Program-made: the position numbers and the translations under genes
Assembly: GCA_001983455.1 (NCBI GenBank)
Contig: LJDB01000047.1
Coordinates: forward strand, 1-64,000
Length of the DNA: 64,000 nucleotides
Reading direction: 5' to 3'
From: Candidatus Epulonipiscium fishelsonii
GTDB taxonomy: Bacteria; Bacillota; Clostridia; Lachnospirales; Cellulosilyticaceae
Shown here: in pieces, positions 31,101 to 39,786 of the stretch
Layout of the letters: every line of letters starts with the position of its first letter
Numbering within the stretch: the stretch's first letter is position 1
Notes under the pieces: model-generated
Databases searched by the model: none
What the model was told of the DNA's origin: nothing
Seen by the model: the letters and a program-made list of their open reading frames with translations, nothing else

Positions 31101-31854
31101 GTATTTGTAAATATTTATCAAAAGCTTCTTTTATAATATTATTTTCAATTTTTATATTTTCTAAAACAGTTGTAAAAGTTGTATGTCTACAATGATCCGA
31201 CCAGTATGTGTCAATCATACGAATTTCTGTAATAGATGGATCCCGATTTTCTTTTTTAAAATACTCTTGACAAAACTCTATATCTGCTAAATCCATAGCT
31301 AGGGAATATTTTTTCAAAAACTCTTGTAATTGTTCCTTGCTATATGAAGTAAATCCCACAAATCGTTCAATATGAGTGGGTATAGTTATATTACTCTTTA
31401 AAGTTTTAGGCACTTCTAAACTGGCTTGCATACTATCAACGGGGTTTATAACATATTTTATAATCTCATCAAATTGTTTATCACTTATGTCTCCCCATAG
31501 ATATATAATTCTTGCTGTGCGTACCGTTGGGCGTTCTCCTTGTGTAATAAACTGAATACATTGCTCACATGAGTCCGCTCTTTGATCAAATTGGCCAGGT
31601 AAATACTGAACACCAAAAATACGCCCGTTATGTTCAGGCAGTTTATCAAAACAATCATCAACTTGTGGTTCTGAAAAAACTGTTGGGATACATTTTTTAA
31701 ACACATCTTCCGAAATGTTTTCTACCTCATATCGATTATAAATTTGTAAATTTTCTAATTTATCTAAGTTTAAGGCAAGCCTAATGTCTTTTAACATTGT
31801 ACTGTCTAGATCTGCGAATTCTCTTTTCTTAGTTGAATAAACACTATATACCAT
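28144..31854 (-). CDS. purL: phosphoribosylformylglycinamidine synthase (fused PurL-PurQ)
   Basis: Converts FGAR, ATP and glutamine to FGAM, step four of purine synthesis. At 1236 residues this is the single-chain type: N-terminal PurS-like part, two AIRS-like ATPase halves (IDTYWSDHCRHTTF, then MFKNETHNHPTEIEPFGGSAT), and a C-terminal class I glutaminase domain with the Cys in LGICNGFQALIKLG and the HGEGRF motif. All key motifs are present. It follows purD by 44 bases in the same operon; the other purine genes are not in the window. Start at 31854 with CGGAGG upstream. Confidence 0.95.
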   Translation of the reverse strand: MVYSVYSTKKREFADLDSTMLKDIRLALNLDKLENLQIYNRYEVENISEDVFKKCIPTVFSEPQVDDCFDKLPEHNGRIFGVQYLPGQFDQRADSCEQCIQFITQGERPTVRTARIIYLWGDISDKQFDEIIKYVINPVDSMQASLEVPKTLKSNITIPTHIERFVGFTSYSKEQLQEFLKKYSLAMDLADIEFCQEYFKKENRDPSITEIRMIDTYWSDHCRHTTFTTVLENIKIENNIIKEAFDKYLQIREELYAGKDKPITLMDMACIGVKYLKSKGLTQALDESEEINACSVKVDVDVNGKIEPWLVMFKNETHNHPTEIEPFGGSATCLGGAIRDPLSGRSYVYQAMRITGSGNPLKPVSETLKGKLPQSKIVTVASEGYSSYGNQVGLATGLVDEIYHDGYVAKHLEVGAVIGAAPAENVVRETPKDGDAIILLGGRTGRDGCGGATGSSKSHEVASLTECGAEVQKGNAPEERKIQRLFRKKEVTTLIKRCNDFGAGGVSVAIGELADGIDINLDLVPKKYEGLDATELAISESQERMAVVVSPSNVEKFIELANEENLEATEVAKVTSTNRLKMIWNGEQVVDLCRDFLSSNGAKKYMDVEVTPSMKCKKEISANLREQFEATLKDLNVCSKRGLIEKFDSTIGSRTVLMPLGGKNQLTPAQAMVAKIPVENAETTTCTIKAYGFDPELSDNSPFEGAYYSVVHSLAKIIATGGNIEKCWSSYQEYFRRLGTNPKNWGLPFASLLGALRAQLDFNVPAIGGKDSMSGTFEDLHVPNTLIAFSLCVANVNDIVSPEFKQSGNYIYSISTKCNEDGILDVTNLIDNFKVINELIKEKKIVSAYAIGKGGICEAVTKMVFGNDIGAKINVLEAKELFEVNYGSIIVEAVDEISVGICIGKTIDNAEIIVNISSENITEMWDIEELKSIWIKPLEPVYLSSIPEERIIIPTIRCIKKSNIKSKVKYASPRVLIPVFPGTNCEYDLAYSFEKAGATIDTFVINNLTPAGINESLRIMEQKIKQSQIIGLPGGFSGGDEPDGSGKFITAFLRNERMKDAIHTFLNDNDGLMLGICNGFQALIKLGLVPFGKIVEPCANNPTLTFNRISRHQSRLVNTRVCAHHSPWFMHTKVGEIHTVPISHGEGRFIATSDMLENLIENGQIATQYVDGDANPTLNINFNPNASMMAIEGVTSPDGRILGKMGHNERFGDNLYKNVPRYPDCPIFQGAVDYFL

Positions 31855-31898
31855 CTAAAATTCCTCCGTTTTGTTCCCTATTTTATAATGAATTTGGT

Positions 31899-33167
31899 TT
31901 AAAATCTAGTTTTATCATTTAGTGCTTTTTTTCCAATGTCTTTACGATAGTGCATATCTTTAAAATCAATCTTAGTTACTTTGATATAAGCTTGTTTCAG
32001 AGCCTCTTCCAATGTATCAGCTTTAGCACATATTCCTAAGACTCTACCACCATTTGTCACAAAGTTGTTATCCTTTAAAGCTGTTCCAGCATGAATAATT
32101 TCATCTTGATCCAGTCCAGATATAATTTCTCCTTTCGTATATGCTTTAGGATACCCTCCAGAAGCAATTATAACACATGCAGCAGATTCATCTTTAATTT
32201 CAAGGTCAACCTGATCCAGTCTTTCTTCAATCACTGCCATAAATATCTCAACCAAATCTCCTTTTAAAAGAGGCAGACAAACTTGTGTTTCGGGGTCACC
32301 AAAGCGACAATTGTATTCTATTACATATGGTTTGCCATTTGAAATCATTAGTCCAAAGTATAGTGTACCTTTAAACTTTCGACCTTCTTTGTTCATAGCC
32401 TTAATAGTAGGTATAAAGATTTTTTCCATACATTCTTTTTCAACTTCAGGAGTATAGTATGGATTTGGTGCAACAACGCCCATACCACCAGTGTTTAAGC
32501 CCAAATCACCATCTAAAGCACGTTTATGATCCATAGAGCTTACCATAGGCTTAATTGTTTTTCCATCTGTAAATGATAGTACTGAAACCTCAACCCCTTC
32601 TAAAAACTCTTCCAGTACAATTTGATGGCCACTTTTTCCAAAGGCACTGGCAATCATCATTTGTTCAATTGCTTCTAATGCTTCATCTTTATCATTTGCA
32701 ATAATTACGCCTTTGCCCAGAGCTAACCCATCAGCCTTTATAACTAGTGGAAACTTTTTGTAGTTAACTATATATTCTTTTGCTTTATCATAGTTATCAA
32801 AGGTTTCATATTCTGCAGTTGGAATTTTATATTTCTTCATTAAGTCTTTAGCAAATATTTTGCTTCCTTCTATAATAGCGGCTTTTTTATCTGGTCCATA
32901 TGCTTTAATGCCAGCTTTCTCTAGTGCATCAACCATACCTAAAACTAGCGGATCGTCTGGAGTTACAACAACTAGGTCAATCTTGTTGTCTATGCTAAAC
33001 TTAACAACTCCTTCTATATCTGTTGCACCAATGTCAACTCCTATTGCTTCTTGGTTTATACCTGCATTGCCAGGTGCCACATATATTTCTGTTTCTATTT
33101 TACTTTCCTTAAGTTTCTTTACAATAGCATGTTCACGTCCACCACTACCAATTACTAATATTTTCAT
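31899..33167 (-). CDS. purD: phosphoribosylamine-glycine ligase
   Basis: GAR synthetase, second step of purine synthesis, joining glycine to phosphoribosylamine with ATP. 422 residues, normal length. It opens MKILVIGSGGREHAIV and has ATP-grasp features: VIKADGLALGKGV for nucleotide binding, SSMDHKRALDGDLGLNTGGMG, and the metal-binding YNCRFGDPETQ. The usual GPE in the first domain is VTPDDPLV here, a mild variation. It heads the purD-purL pair with AAAAGGAG upstream and a consensus promoter at 33227-33255. Confidence 0.95.
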   Translation of the reverse strand: MKILVIGSGGREHAIVKKLKESKIETEIYVAPGNAGINQEAIGVDIGATDIEGVVKFSIDNKIDLVVVTPDDPLVLGMVDALEKAGIKAYGPDKKAAIIEGSKIFAKDLMKKYKIPTAEYETFDNYDKAKEYIVNYKKFPLVIKADGLALGKGVIIANDKDEALEAIEQMMIASAFGKSGHQIVLEEFLEGVEVSVLSFTDGKTIKPMVSSMDHKRALDGDLGLNTGGMGVVAPNPYYTPEVEKECMEKIFIPTIKAMNKEGRKFKGTLYFGLMISNGKPYVIEYNCRFGDPETQVCLPLLKGDLVEIFMAVIEERLDQVDLEIKDESAACVIIASGGYPKAYTKGEIISGLDQDEIIHAGTALKDNNFVTNGGRVLGICAKADTLEEALKQAYIKVTKIDFKDMHYRKDIGKKALNDKTRF

Positions 33168-33226
33168 TATCTGCTCCTTTTAACTTACAATTTTTGTTCT
33201 GTGAATATTGCTTCCACATATTTTAC

Positions 33227-33255
33227 ATTGTAAGTTATTTATGTTGTTATGTCAA
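33227..33255 (-). promoter_or_regulatory. promoter of purD-purL
   Basis: On the minus strand a perfect TTGACA (33255-33250) and TACAAT (33232-33227) are 17 bases apart, 60 bases before the purD start. I saw no purine riboswitch core between them and the gene. Confidence 0.65.
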
Positions 33256-33315
33256 TTAATTGTGTACAACAACAAAAGATTTTCCTCGGCAAATGTTTCG
33301 ACTATAAAATTTCTA

Positions 33316-33345
33316 TAAAAAAATCCTTCCTAAAATATAGGAAGG
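33316..33345 (-). terminator. intrinsic terminator after the amidohydrolase
   Basis: CCTTCCTA pairs with TAGGAAGG (33325-33345), and on the minus strand the stem is followed by ATTTTTTT. It ends the long transport operon. Confidence 0.85.
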
Positions 33346-33346
33346 C

Positions 33347-34495
33347 CTAGTATACTTTTCCGTCTTTCATTACAAATATAACATCTTTTAACTTAGTCAA
33401 GTCTGACATTAAATCGCCTTTAACAGCAATTATATCAGCTAGATAATTTTTTTCAATTTGTCCTAGGGTATTTCCTTTTTTCAACATTTCTGCACCATTT
33501 GAAGTTACTCCTTTTAAGGCATCAATTTTACTTGCTCCTAATTCTAGTGCATATAAAACTTCCTTATAAAGATAAGTATGATAAGCATCTGTACCTAATG
33601 TAAATTTTAGTCCTGATTTTATTACGTTGCTCATACAACTCCTGCTATATTCTCTAGTGCGATGCACTTTTTTCACAAAGTCCGGTGGACAAAATGGTTC
33701 ACGTGTTTCATCCAGTATTATGCCTGACGTTAAGCAAACAGATATGTTATGTTGCTTCATACATTCAATTTCTTTTTGCGTTGCAAAATATGCATGTTCA
33801 ATGATATTTACACCTTTTTTAACTGCTTGTATAAGCCCTTGGCCTCCAATACAGTGTGCTGTAACAGGAATATTGTTGGCTTTTGCAACTTCTATAACAG
33901 CGGATATTTCTTCGTCAGTTAAATTACAAGGAATCGTTTCACCTTCATCCACAATTCCTGGAGTTAAAAACAACTTTAATACTTCAGCTCCACGCTCAAG
34001 ATTTTCTTTGGCAGTTTTTCCAAACTGGTCTTTACCTTTCATTCCTTCTCCAACATATCCATGGCCACTGGAAGATCTCATGCCAATACTAGCAGTTATT
34101 ATTCTTGGTCCTAAAATTTCACCTTGTTCAATCATCTGCTTTATAGTATGATCCACAAAATGTTTTTCACCAAGACATCTTGAAGTTGTTACTCCCGAAT
34201 ATAAATCATCCTTCATATTGCGAATACCTCTTTCCAGAAGGATTTCCTTTGGGTCAGCCATAGCGTCTAAATGATTATACTCTCTTGCATCTAGTGAAAT
34301 ATGGTTATGTAAATCAATTAGACCAGGTAAAATAGTTGCATCTCCTAGGTCAATTATTTGGGTTTCTTCCTTGTTGTGATTATGTGTAGGGAGTTTAATA
34401 ATATCTTTAATAACATTATTTTCTATAATAATGGCTCCATTATTTAATACTTCTAAATCTTTTCCTACTAAAATTCTTTTTGCTTTTAATATCAT
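33347..34495 (-). CDS. metal-dependent amidohydrolase of the transport operon
   Basis: Amidohydrolase-superfamily enzyme, 382 residues, cytoplasmic. Ligand motifs: DLHNH after strand 1, a Lys candidate in EVLKLFLTPG, His in VTAHCIGGQG and IIEHAYFA, and Asp in FTLGTDAYHT. It resembles imidazolonepropionase/Xaa-Pro dipeptidase-like enzymes. It is the last gene after the TTT transporter, 64 bases downstream of tctA, separated from it by a hairpin that looks like a leaky terminator. Together with the cyclase upstream it probably hydrolyses a cyclic amide or related compound brought in by the transporters; the substrate is unknown. Confidence 0.8.
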   Translation of the reverse strand: MILKAKRILVGKDLEVLNNGAIIIENNVIKDIIKLPTHNHNKEETQIIDLGDATILPGLIDLHNHISLDAREYNHLDAMADPKEILLERGIRNMKDDLYSGVTTSRCLGEKHFVDHTIKQMIEQGEILGPRIITASIGMRSSSGHGYVGEGMKGKDQFGKTAKENLERGAEVLKLFLTPGIVDEGETIPCNLTDEEISAVIEVAKANNIPVTAHCIGGQGLIQAVKKGVNIIEHAYFATQKEIECMKQHNISVCLTSGIILDETREPFCPPDFVKKVHRTREYSRSCMSNVIKSGLKFTLGTDAYHTYLYKEVLYALELGASKIDALKGVTSNGAEMLKKGNTLGQIEKNYLADIIAVKGDLMSDLTKLKDVIFVMKDGKVY

Positions 34496-34522
34496 GTTTT
34501 GTACTCCTTTAACATTATATTA

Positions 34523-34554
34523 AAAAGATAGCGTTTTATTTTCCGCTATCTTTT
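34523..34554 (-). terminator. hairpin between tctA and amidohydrolase
   Basis: AAAAGATAGCG (34523-34533) pairs perfectly with CGCTATCTTTT (34544-34554). On the minus strand the second arm runs into TTTTT, so it should reduce transcription of the amidohydrolase relative to tctA. Confidence 0.6.
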
Positions 34555-34559
34555 CCAAA

Positions 34560-36053
34560 TTACATGTCACACATATGATTTGTTTTTATAAATTTCTTTT
34601 TTATGATAGGATAAACCACTGAAATCAACGTCAAAATAGCAAATATTATAGTTAGAGGTCTTGTAAACATCATCAAATAATTTCCATCAAACATAACACC
34701 TGTAAGCATCAAAGACTCTTCTAACATTGGGCCAAGAAGCAACGCTAGTGCAACTGGTGAAAGAGGAAAATTATTTTTGGTCATAATGTAGCCTATAATT
34801 CCTGCTATAAACATAACAATTACATCAAACATATTTTGTTGAATTGAGAAAGAACCCACTATAGATAAAAATATAATTGTAATCGCTAAAATAGTCTTGG
34901 GTATCAGCAGAATTTTCCCTGCTATTTTGCAGAAAAAACATCCTATAAAGAATATCAATATGTTGATGATTAAAAATCCGACTAGAAGTGTATATACATC
35001 TTCTGCATTTTGAGTAAATAATAGTGGGCCTGGTCTTAATCCATGAATAATCATAGCCCCAAGAAATATTGCTGCAGGAGCACTACCTGGAACAGCCAAC
35101 GTCAGTAATGGAATTAGTGACCCCCCAGTAACTCCGTTATTTGCTGATTCCGCTGCAATAATTCCTTCAATTGAACCATTGCCAAACTCTTCTGGCTTTT
35201 TTGATGCTTTTTTTGCTTCATTATACGCCAAGAAAGATGCAATGTCTGGCCCGGCTGCTGGAATAATTCCAATTACAACGCCAAAAATTGCTGAACGGAA
35301 AGAATTAACGGCATTGGAAGTTAAGTCTTTAATGGATATTTTCATTTTATTAACAGAGTTTACCTCAGTTATTTTTCCTAGTGGTTTTTCAAGCATTGCA
35401 AATACTTCTGGCATAGAAAACAAACCAATTAATACAGGAACAACAGACAAACCTCCTATTAATTGATACATTCCAAATGTATATCTTGGAAAACCTAACA
35501 CAGGGTCCTGACCGATTGTTGCAAGCAACAAACTTACTGCACCAACCAGCATTCCTTTAATCATATTTCCTTCTGAAAGCATGCACACAACACTTAGACC
35601 AAAAATGGCAATCATTACTTGTTCAGGAGCTCCAACTTCCATCGCTATTAGAGCTAAAACTGGTGCAAATAGTAACAATGCTATTGAACTTATTACTCCA
35701 CCTATGGTTGATCCCAATGTTGCAAGCATTAATGCTTTTCCTGACTCGCCTCTTGCGGTTAGTGCTCTACCTTCAAATGCAGTTGGTGCAGAAGCAGGAG
35801 TTCCTGGAATTCCTAAAAGTACTGCTGGAATGCACCCACCGTATACACCTCCGCAATAAATTCCACTTAAAATCAATAATGCTCCTTGTGGTTGGAGAAC
35901 ATATGAAAACGGAACAAATACGGCAACACCCATAGTTGCTGAAAACCCTGGTAATGCCCCAAAGATAATACCAATGGCAACACCCAATACACACAGCGTT
36001 AAATTTATGGGACTAAATGTATTTACCAATCCCATTAAAATATTTTCTAACAT
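34560..36053 (-). CDS. TctA-family large permease of a TTT transporter
   Basis: Large membrane subunit (497 residues, about 11-12 helices) of a tripartite tricarboxylate transporter, which uses an ion gradient to import carboxylates captured by a TctC protein. The family signature YGGCIPAVLLGIPGTPAS is near residue 70 and the repeat GGSLIPLLTLAVPGSAPAA is in the second half. tctB lies 13 bases upstream and the binding protein before that, so the set is complete. A six-G Shine-Dalgarno tract (36060-36065) precedes its ATG. Confidence 0.9.
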   Translation of the reverse strand: MLENILMGLVNTFSPINLTLCVLGVAIGIIFGALPGFSATMGVAVFVPFSYVLQPQGALLILSGIYCGGVYGGCIPAVLLGIPGTPASAPTAFEGRALTARGESGKALMLATLGSTIGGVISSIALLLFAPVLALIAMEVGAPEQVMIAIFGLSVVCMLSEGNMIKGMLVGAVSLLLATIGQDPVLGFPRYTFGMYQLIGGLSVVPVLIGLFSMPEVFAMLEKPLGKITEVNSVNKMKISIKDLTSNAVNSFRSAIFGVVIGIIPAAGPDIASFLAYNEAKKASKKPEEFGNGSIEGIIAAESANNGVTGGSLIPLLTLAVPGSAPAAIFLGAMIIHGLRPGPLLFTQNAEDVYTLLVGFLIINILIFFIGCFFCKIAGKILLIPKTILAITIIFLSIVGSFSIQQNMFDVIVMFIAGIIGYIMTKNNFPLSPVALALLLGPMLEESLMLTGVMFDGNYLMMFTRPLTIIFAILTLISVVYPIIKKKFIKTNHMCDM

Positions 36054-36066
36054 TTAAATCCCCCCT

Positions 36067-36510
36067 CTATATTAAAAATCCTGAAGGCAACATTACCGAC
36101 AAAACATATGTAAATATTAAATATATACTTGCAGTCAACCCTAGTGCAACTCCTACGTACATTTTTATTGATGTTTCGTTGCACAATTTTAAAGCTGCCA
36201 AAATAAATAAAATGCTTGACACTACATATCCCACTATATTAATTAGTACAATATATATTAATGTTAAAATTCCCATCAAAATTACAATGCTCGGAATTTT
36301 TCCTAGTTCTTCATTAGTAGTGTTACACTGTTTTTTCAGTTGAATAATACTACTTACAAAGTAAACTACTAATAAAACTAACGTTAAATATAAAACTCCC
36401 AAAGGATATGATTTTGCTTCTTGTGGAATACCTAGGGTTTGCAAATAAAATACCACCCATATCATAAACATTACAATAGCAGTTATAATATCTCTCTTTA
36501 TTTGGTTCAT
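36067..36510 (-). CDS. TctB-family small permease
   Basis: 147-residue membrane protein with four helices, as expected for the small TTT subunit. The start is the ATG at 36510, where GGGAGGTG sits six bases upstream; an in-frame ATG 21 bases earlier has no such site. Sequence similarity in this family is low, so position between tctC and tctA is the main support. Confidence 0.8.
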   Translation of the reverse strand: MNQIKRDIITAIVMFMIWVVFYLQTLGIPQEAKSYPLGVLYLTLVLLVVYFVSSIIQLKKQCNTTNEELGKIPSIVILMGILTLIYIVLINIVGYVVSSILFILAALKLCNETSIKMYVGVALGLTASIYLIFTYVLSVMLPSGFLI

Positions 36511-36533
36511 CTTATACACCTCCCACTTCATAT

Positions 36534-36580
36534 GAATACTAGTTGAGGAGCACGTGGATATTAATCAGTGGGCCCCTCTA
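36534..36580 (-). other. intercistronic imperfect hairpin (tctC-tctB)
   Basis: On the minus strand GAGGGGCCCAC can pair imperfectly with GTGCTCCTC. A similar arrangement (GAGGGACAC...TGTTCCTC) is found in the dctQ-cyclase gap at 38066-38095. Possibly RNA processing or stability stems. Confidence 0.3.
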
Positions 36581-36593
36581 TATTAAAATATAA

Positions 36594-37538
36594 TTACTCA
36601 ATCATTCCTTTAATTTCTTCATGGTTTTCTAAATAAAAGGTGTCAAATGCTGCTCCATCTAAATATTGAAGAAATACTCCCGCAGCTTCTGCCTCTGCTT
36701 GAAATTCAAGGTTATCAAAAGCGGATTTAAACGCAGTGCTTAATGTTGTTTCTACTTCTTCAGGAATTCCTGCTGGAGCAACAATTCCTCTCCACATGGT
36801 ATGTGTAAAATCAATGCCTTCTTCAATTGCTGTTGGAACATCAGGGCTTAATGAATATCGCTCAGCAGAAGTTATTGCTAGAGGAATTACATTTCCTGCT
36901 TCAATTTGAGCTAGTGCTTCAGAGACAAAAGGTACAGCGACCATGCAATCACCAGCTGCAACTGAATTTATAGCGTCCGCACCACTTTGGAACACCATTC
37001 TTTTAAAGTTAGTGCCCATTAATTCTTCTAGTGAAATTCTTAGTAAGTCATGACTACTCCACGCTCCACCAATTCCTATCGAGATTGCCTCTGGATTTGC
37101 CTTTACTGTTTCTAATAGTTGCTCCATGCTTGTAATTCCCGAATCTTTACTCGCAACAATAATATGTGGGTCTGCTGCATATTGGAAAATTGGTTCAAAC
37201 GAGTCTATTCCATATGTAATTCCTTGAAATAATAAAGAATCATTTGTATTGGTTGTTCCGATGTATCCAACTTTATACCCATCAGCTTTTGCATTTGCCA
37301 ATTGAGTTATTCCTATTGTCCCGCTTCCGCCAGTTACATTTGTTATAATAATTCTTTGCCCCAATGCTTCTTCTGCATATTTAGCCAATAGCCTAACAGA
37401 CACATCGGCTCCTCCGCCTGCTCCAAAGGGTACAATTATTTCAATTGGTTTTGTTGGATAAGTCGCCTCTTCTGACGAACATCCCGTTAAAATTGTTCCT
37501 ATACTTAGTATTACTCCCATAATTAATTTTTTTTTCAT
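36594..37538 (-). CDS. TctC-family solute-binding lipoprotein
   Basis: 314-residue extracytoplasmic binding protein of the TTT type. Lipoprotein signal ILTGCSSEE (Cys about 20) followed by the family's opening YPTKPIEIIVPFGAGGGADV and the NVTGGSGTIG segment that cradles the ligand carboxylate. The family binds mostly di- and tricarboxylates or aromatic acids; the ligand cannot be predicted. It follows the TRAP dctQ gene by 17 bases, so both transporters are read together. GGAGG lies upstream of the ATG. Confidence 0.9.
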   Translation of the reverse strand: MKKKLIMGVILSIGTILTGCSSEEATYPTKPIEIIVPFGAGGGADVSVRLLAKYAEEALGQRIIITNVTGGSGTIGITQLANAKADGYKVGYIGTTNTNDSLLFQGITYGIDSFEPIFQYAADPHIIVASKDSGITSMEQLLETVKANPEAISIGIGGAWSSHDLLRISLEELMGTNFKRMVFQSGADAINSVAAGDCMVAVPFVSEALAQIEAGNVIPLAITSAERYSLSPDVPTAIEEGIDFTHTMWRGIVAPAGIPEEVETTLSTAFKSAFDNLEFQAEAEAAGVFLQYLDGAAFDTFYLENHEEIKGMIE

Positions 37539-37555
37539 ATTTATATCCTCCTATA

Positions 37556-38041
37556 TTAACGTATATATTTTGCAATCTTGCCAAATCCATAATAGCTCCA
37601 CGCAATTACACCAATAACAAATCCTATTGTAGAAATTGCTGCTGGCAATTCCAAAGCTGGAGTCAATTCATTATTTCTAAGTTGGTTCATCACCATATTA
37701 ATTCCTTCAATTGAACAAAATATTGCAAAACCCGTACAAATTAAGTGTTGAGTTACTTTAAGAATTTTGTAAGGTACATTATTCGTTTTAGCAAGTAGAC
37801 TTTCCTCCAACATAGTAATGGATATTAGACTATCAGTTTTGTAAGCAATTGCTGCACCAATGTATATTACATATATAAATATAATTTTTATTAGTTCGTC
37901 ACTCCAACTAATAGACACATTTGTAAGTCTAGCTACAACAGCAACATTGACTATTATAAGACAAACTATGGCTCCAATCCCAATCATTATAGTAAACAAC
38001 TTCTCCATAGTATCGCCAATTTTGTTATAAATTGCTTCCAT
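37556..38041 (-). CDS. TRAP transporter small permease (DctQ type)
   Basis: 161-residue membrane protein with four helices and the DctQ motif SISWSDELIKIIFIYVIYIGAA near the second helix. It pairs with the DctM protein at 39787 to make the membrane part of the TRAP transporter. In most TRAP operons dctQ adjoins dctM; here binding protein and cyclase genes lie between them, and the TTT binding protein follows at once. Confidence 0.88.
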   Translation of the reverse strand: MEAIYNKIGDTMEKLFTIMIGIGAIVCLIIVNVAVVARLTNVSISWSDELIKIIFIYVIYIGAAIAYKTDSLISITMLEESLLAKTNNVPYKILKVTQHLICTGFAIFCSIEGINMVMNQLRNNELTPALELPAAISTIGFVIGVIAWSYYGFGKIAKYIR

Positions 38042-38101
38042 TTCAGTTACCTCCTTTATATTTAAAGATGTGGAGGAACATCCAAGTGTCCCTCTACTAT
38101 A

Positions 38102-38758
38102 CTATATTTTTGCTACAACCCTAATTTGACCACCATCAGATTTTGGCAGAGTAATTGGCAATGCAATAATTTCAACATATTTATCTGAAATGTTCCACAA
38201 GTTTGTAAGGTACTCTATCATTAATATATTATTTTTTAAGATGTACTCATGTGTGGTTAAAAAACATTCACTTTCATCAACATGACGTAATTTTCTGATA
38301 TCATAGTCTTGTGGAAAATCAAAGCCAACTACTTTTGGGTTTAAACTAGCAATGAATTTTGCACCATCTTCAGTTATATAAGGTGCGTTATCCCAATAAT
38401 CAGTCGTGTTCCAATCTGTGTTTTGTTCCCAACAAGTCTTAACAATTATAAAGTTGGTGTCTTTTTCATCACCTAGAGCTTCCCTTAAAATTTGTTCCGT
38501 TATAGCGTCGTTTGCTTTTACATGACTTACATCTAAAATTAAAGCCTTTCCAATCAATATATCTAATGGAAATTCATCTAGGTGTTTTCCTCCATCAACA
38601 TAATGTAAAGGGGCATCTATATGAGTATACCAGTGTGATTTTAAATCAAATTGCTTTATATTAAACAAATCACCTTTTTCAAAAGATTTTGCGTCCGAAA
38701 TTTGTATGGGGTATCTCCAATGAGGCACAATTGGTAAGCTTAAATCAACATACTGCAT
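38102..38758 (-). CDS. cyclase-family (kynurenine formamidase-like) metal hydrolase
   Basis: 218-residue enzyme of the Cyclase family (PF04199), which contains kynurenine formamidase and isatin hydrolase. The metal-binding signature appears as HWYTHIDAPLHYVDGGKHLDEF, with conserved His, Asp and second His, and a later VGFDFPQD and ECFLTTHEYIL match the rest of the active site. It starts three bases after the stop of the TRAP binding-protein gene, so the two are translationally coupled and the imported compound is likely its substrate. Ring opening of a cyclic amide or formamide is the best guess. Confidence 0.82.
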   Translation of the reverse strand: MQYVDLSLPIVPHWRYPIQISDAKSFEKGDLFNIKQFDLKSHWYTHIDAPLHYVDGGKHLDEFPLDILIGKALILDVSHVKANDAITEQILREALGDEKDTNFIIVKTCWEQNTDWNTTDYWDNAPYITEDGAKFIASLNPKVVGFDFPQDYDIRKLRHVDESECFLTTHEYILKNNILMIEYLTNLWNISDKYVEIIALPITLPKSDGGQIRVVAKI

Positions 38759-38761
38759 TTG

Positions 38762-39766
38762 TTATTCCCCTTTAGCTGCATTTATTTTATCTATAAGCTC
38801 ATTGCCATATTTCTCAGTAAATATAGTATATGACTCTTTTCCTATTTCTTTAAATTCATCAATATTTGGCTCCATTACAATACTCACACCTGCTTCTTGA
38901 AGTGTAACAAGACCGTCTGCTTCCATTTGATTAACTGTATCTCTAGAGGCTTTTGTTGCGTCTAATACCGCCTTATTTAGTGCTTCTTTTTGAGCATCAT
39001 CAAATTTATCATAAGTCAATTTGCTCATTCCTAGAACCATTGGAGTATACACATGCGCAGTCATTGAAACATGCGGTTGAACTTCATATAATTTTTTGGA
39101 TACAATTTCAGAAAGTGGATTCTCTTGACCATCAATAACTCCTTGTTGTAAAGAAGTGTATAGCTCAGATGAATCAATAGATGTTGGTAGTGCACCATAT
39201 GATTCCCATAATGATACTTGAACAGGAGCCGTCAATGTTCTCATTTTTAAGCCTTTTACATCTTCAACATTTACAATTTCTCTATCTTTATTAGATAGTT
39301 GTCGAAATCCAATTTCCCAAAAAGATAGTCCAACCATATTTTTCACTTCAAACATACCTAGAAGTTCTTGCCCCACTTCACCATCCACAATTGATCTTGC
39401 TTGTTCATAGCTATCAAACATATATGGCAATTCTAAAACTTGGACTTCTGGCACAATAGATGAGAAGTATGAGCTTCCAGCAACACCTATATCAACTGTT
39501 CCGTTTTGCAAGCTTTGCACCATACTCTTTGCATCTCCAAGTGCAGTGTCATAATAAGCAGTAGCCTCAATTGTTCCTCCACCATATTCGTTTAATTTTT
39601 CTACTAGAGTTTTAACACCTACTCCTGCTGGAGTGTTTTCTGACATTGAGCCTGATACCACACTAATTGAGATTGGTTTTGGTGTTCCGTCTTCGCTTCC
39701 TCCGCATCCACTTAATGCTCCCATACATATTACCATTGCTAAACCTAAACTTAATTTCTTTTTCAT
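38762..39766 (-). CDS. TRAP transporter solute-binding lipoprotein (DctP type)
   Basis: 334 residues. Signal peptide ends in the lipobox GALSGCGGS. The DctP family pattern is seen in TALGDAKSMVQSLQNGTVDI, GLSFWEIGFRQLSNK with the carboxylate-binding Arg in VKGLKMRTLTAP, and QQGVIDGQENPL. TRAP systems import organic acids (dicarboxylates, sugar acids, sialic acid) using a sodium gradient. It lies 20 bases after dctM. Confidence 0.92.
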   Translation of the reverse strand: MKKKLSLGLAMVICMGALSGCGGSEDGTPKPISISVVSGSMSENTPAGVGVKTLVEKLNEYGGGTIEATAYYDTALGDAKSMVQSLQNGTVDIGVAGSSYFSSIVPEVQVLELPYMFDSYEQARSIVDGEVGQELLGMFEVKNMVGLSFWEIGFRQLSNKDREIVNVEDVKGLKMRTLTAPVQVSLWESYGALPTSIDSSELYTSLQQGVIDGQENPLSEIVSKKLYEVQPHVSMTAHVYTPMVLGMSKLTYDKFDDAQKEALNKAVLDATKASRDTVNQMEADGLVTLQEAGVSIVMEPNIDEFKEIGKESYTIFTEKYGNELIDKINAAKGE

Positions 39767-39786
39767 ATTTGGTGTCTCCTTTTTTA

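Noticed and set aside
33168-33346. Purine riboswitch upstream of purD
   Set aside because: No aptamer core pattern could be found; the region shows only a consensus promoter.
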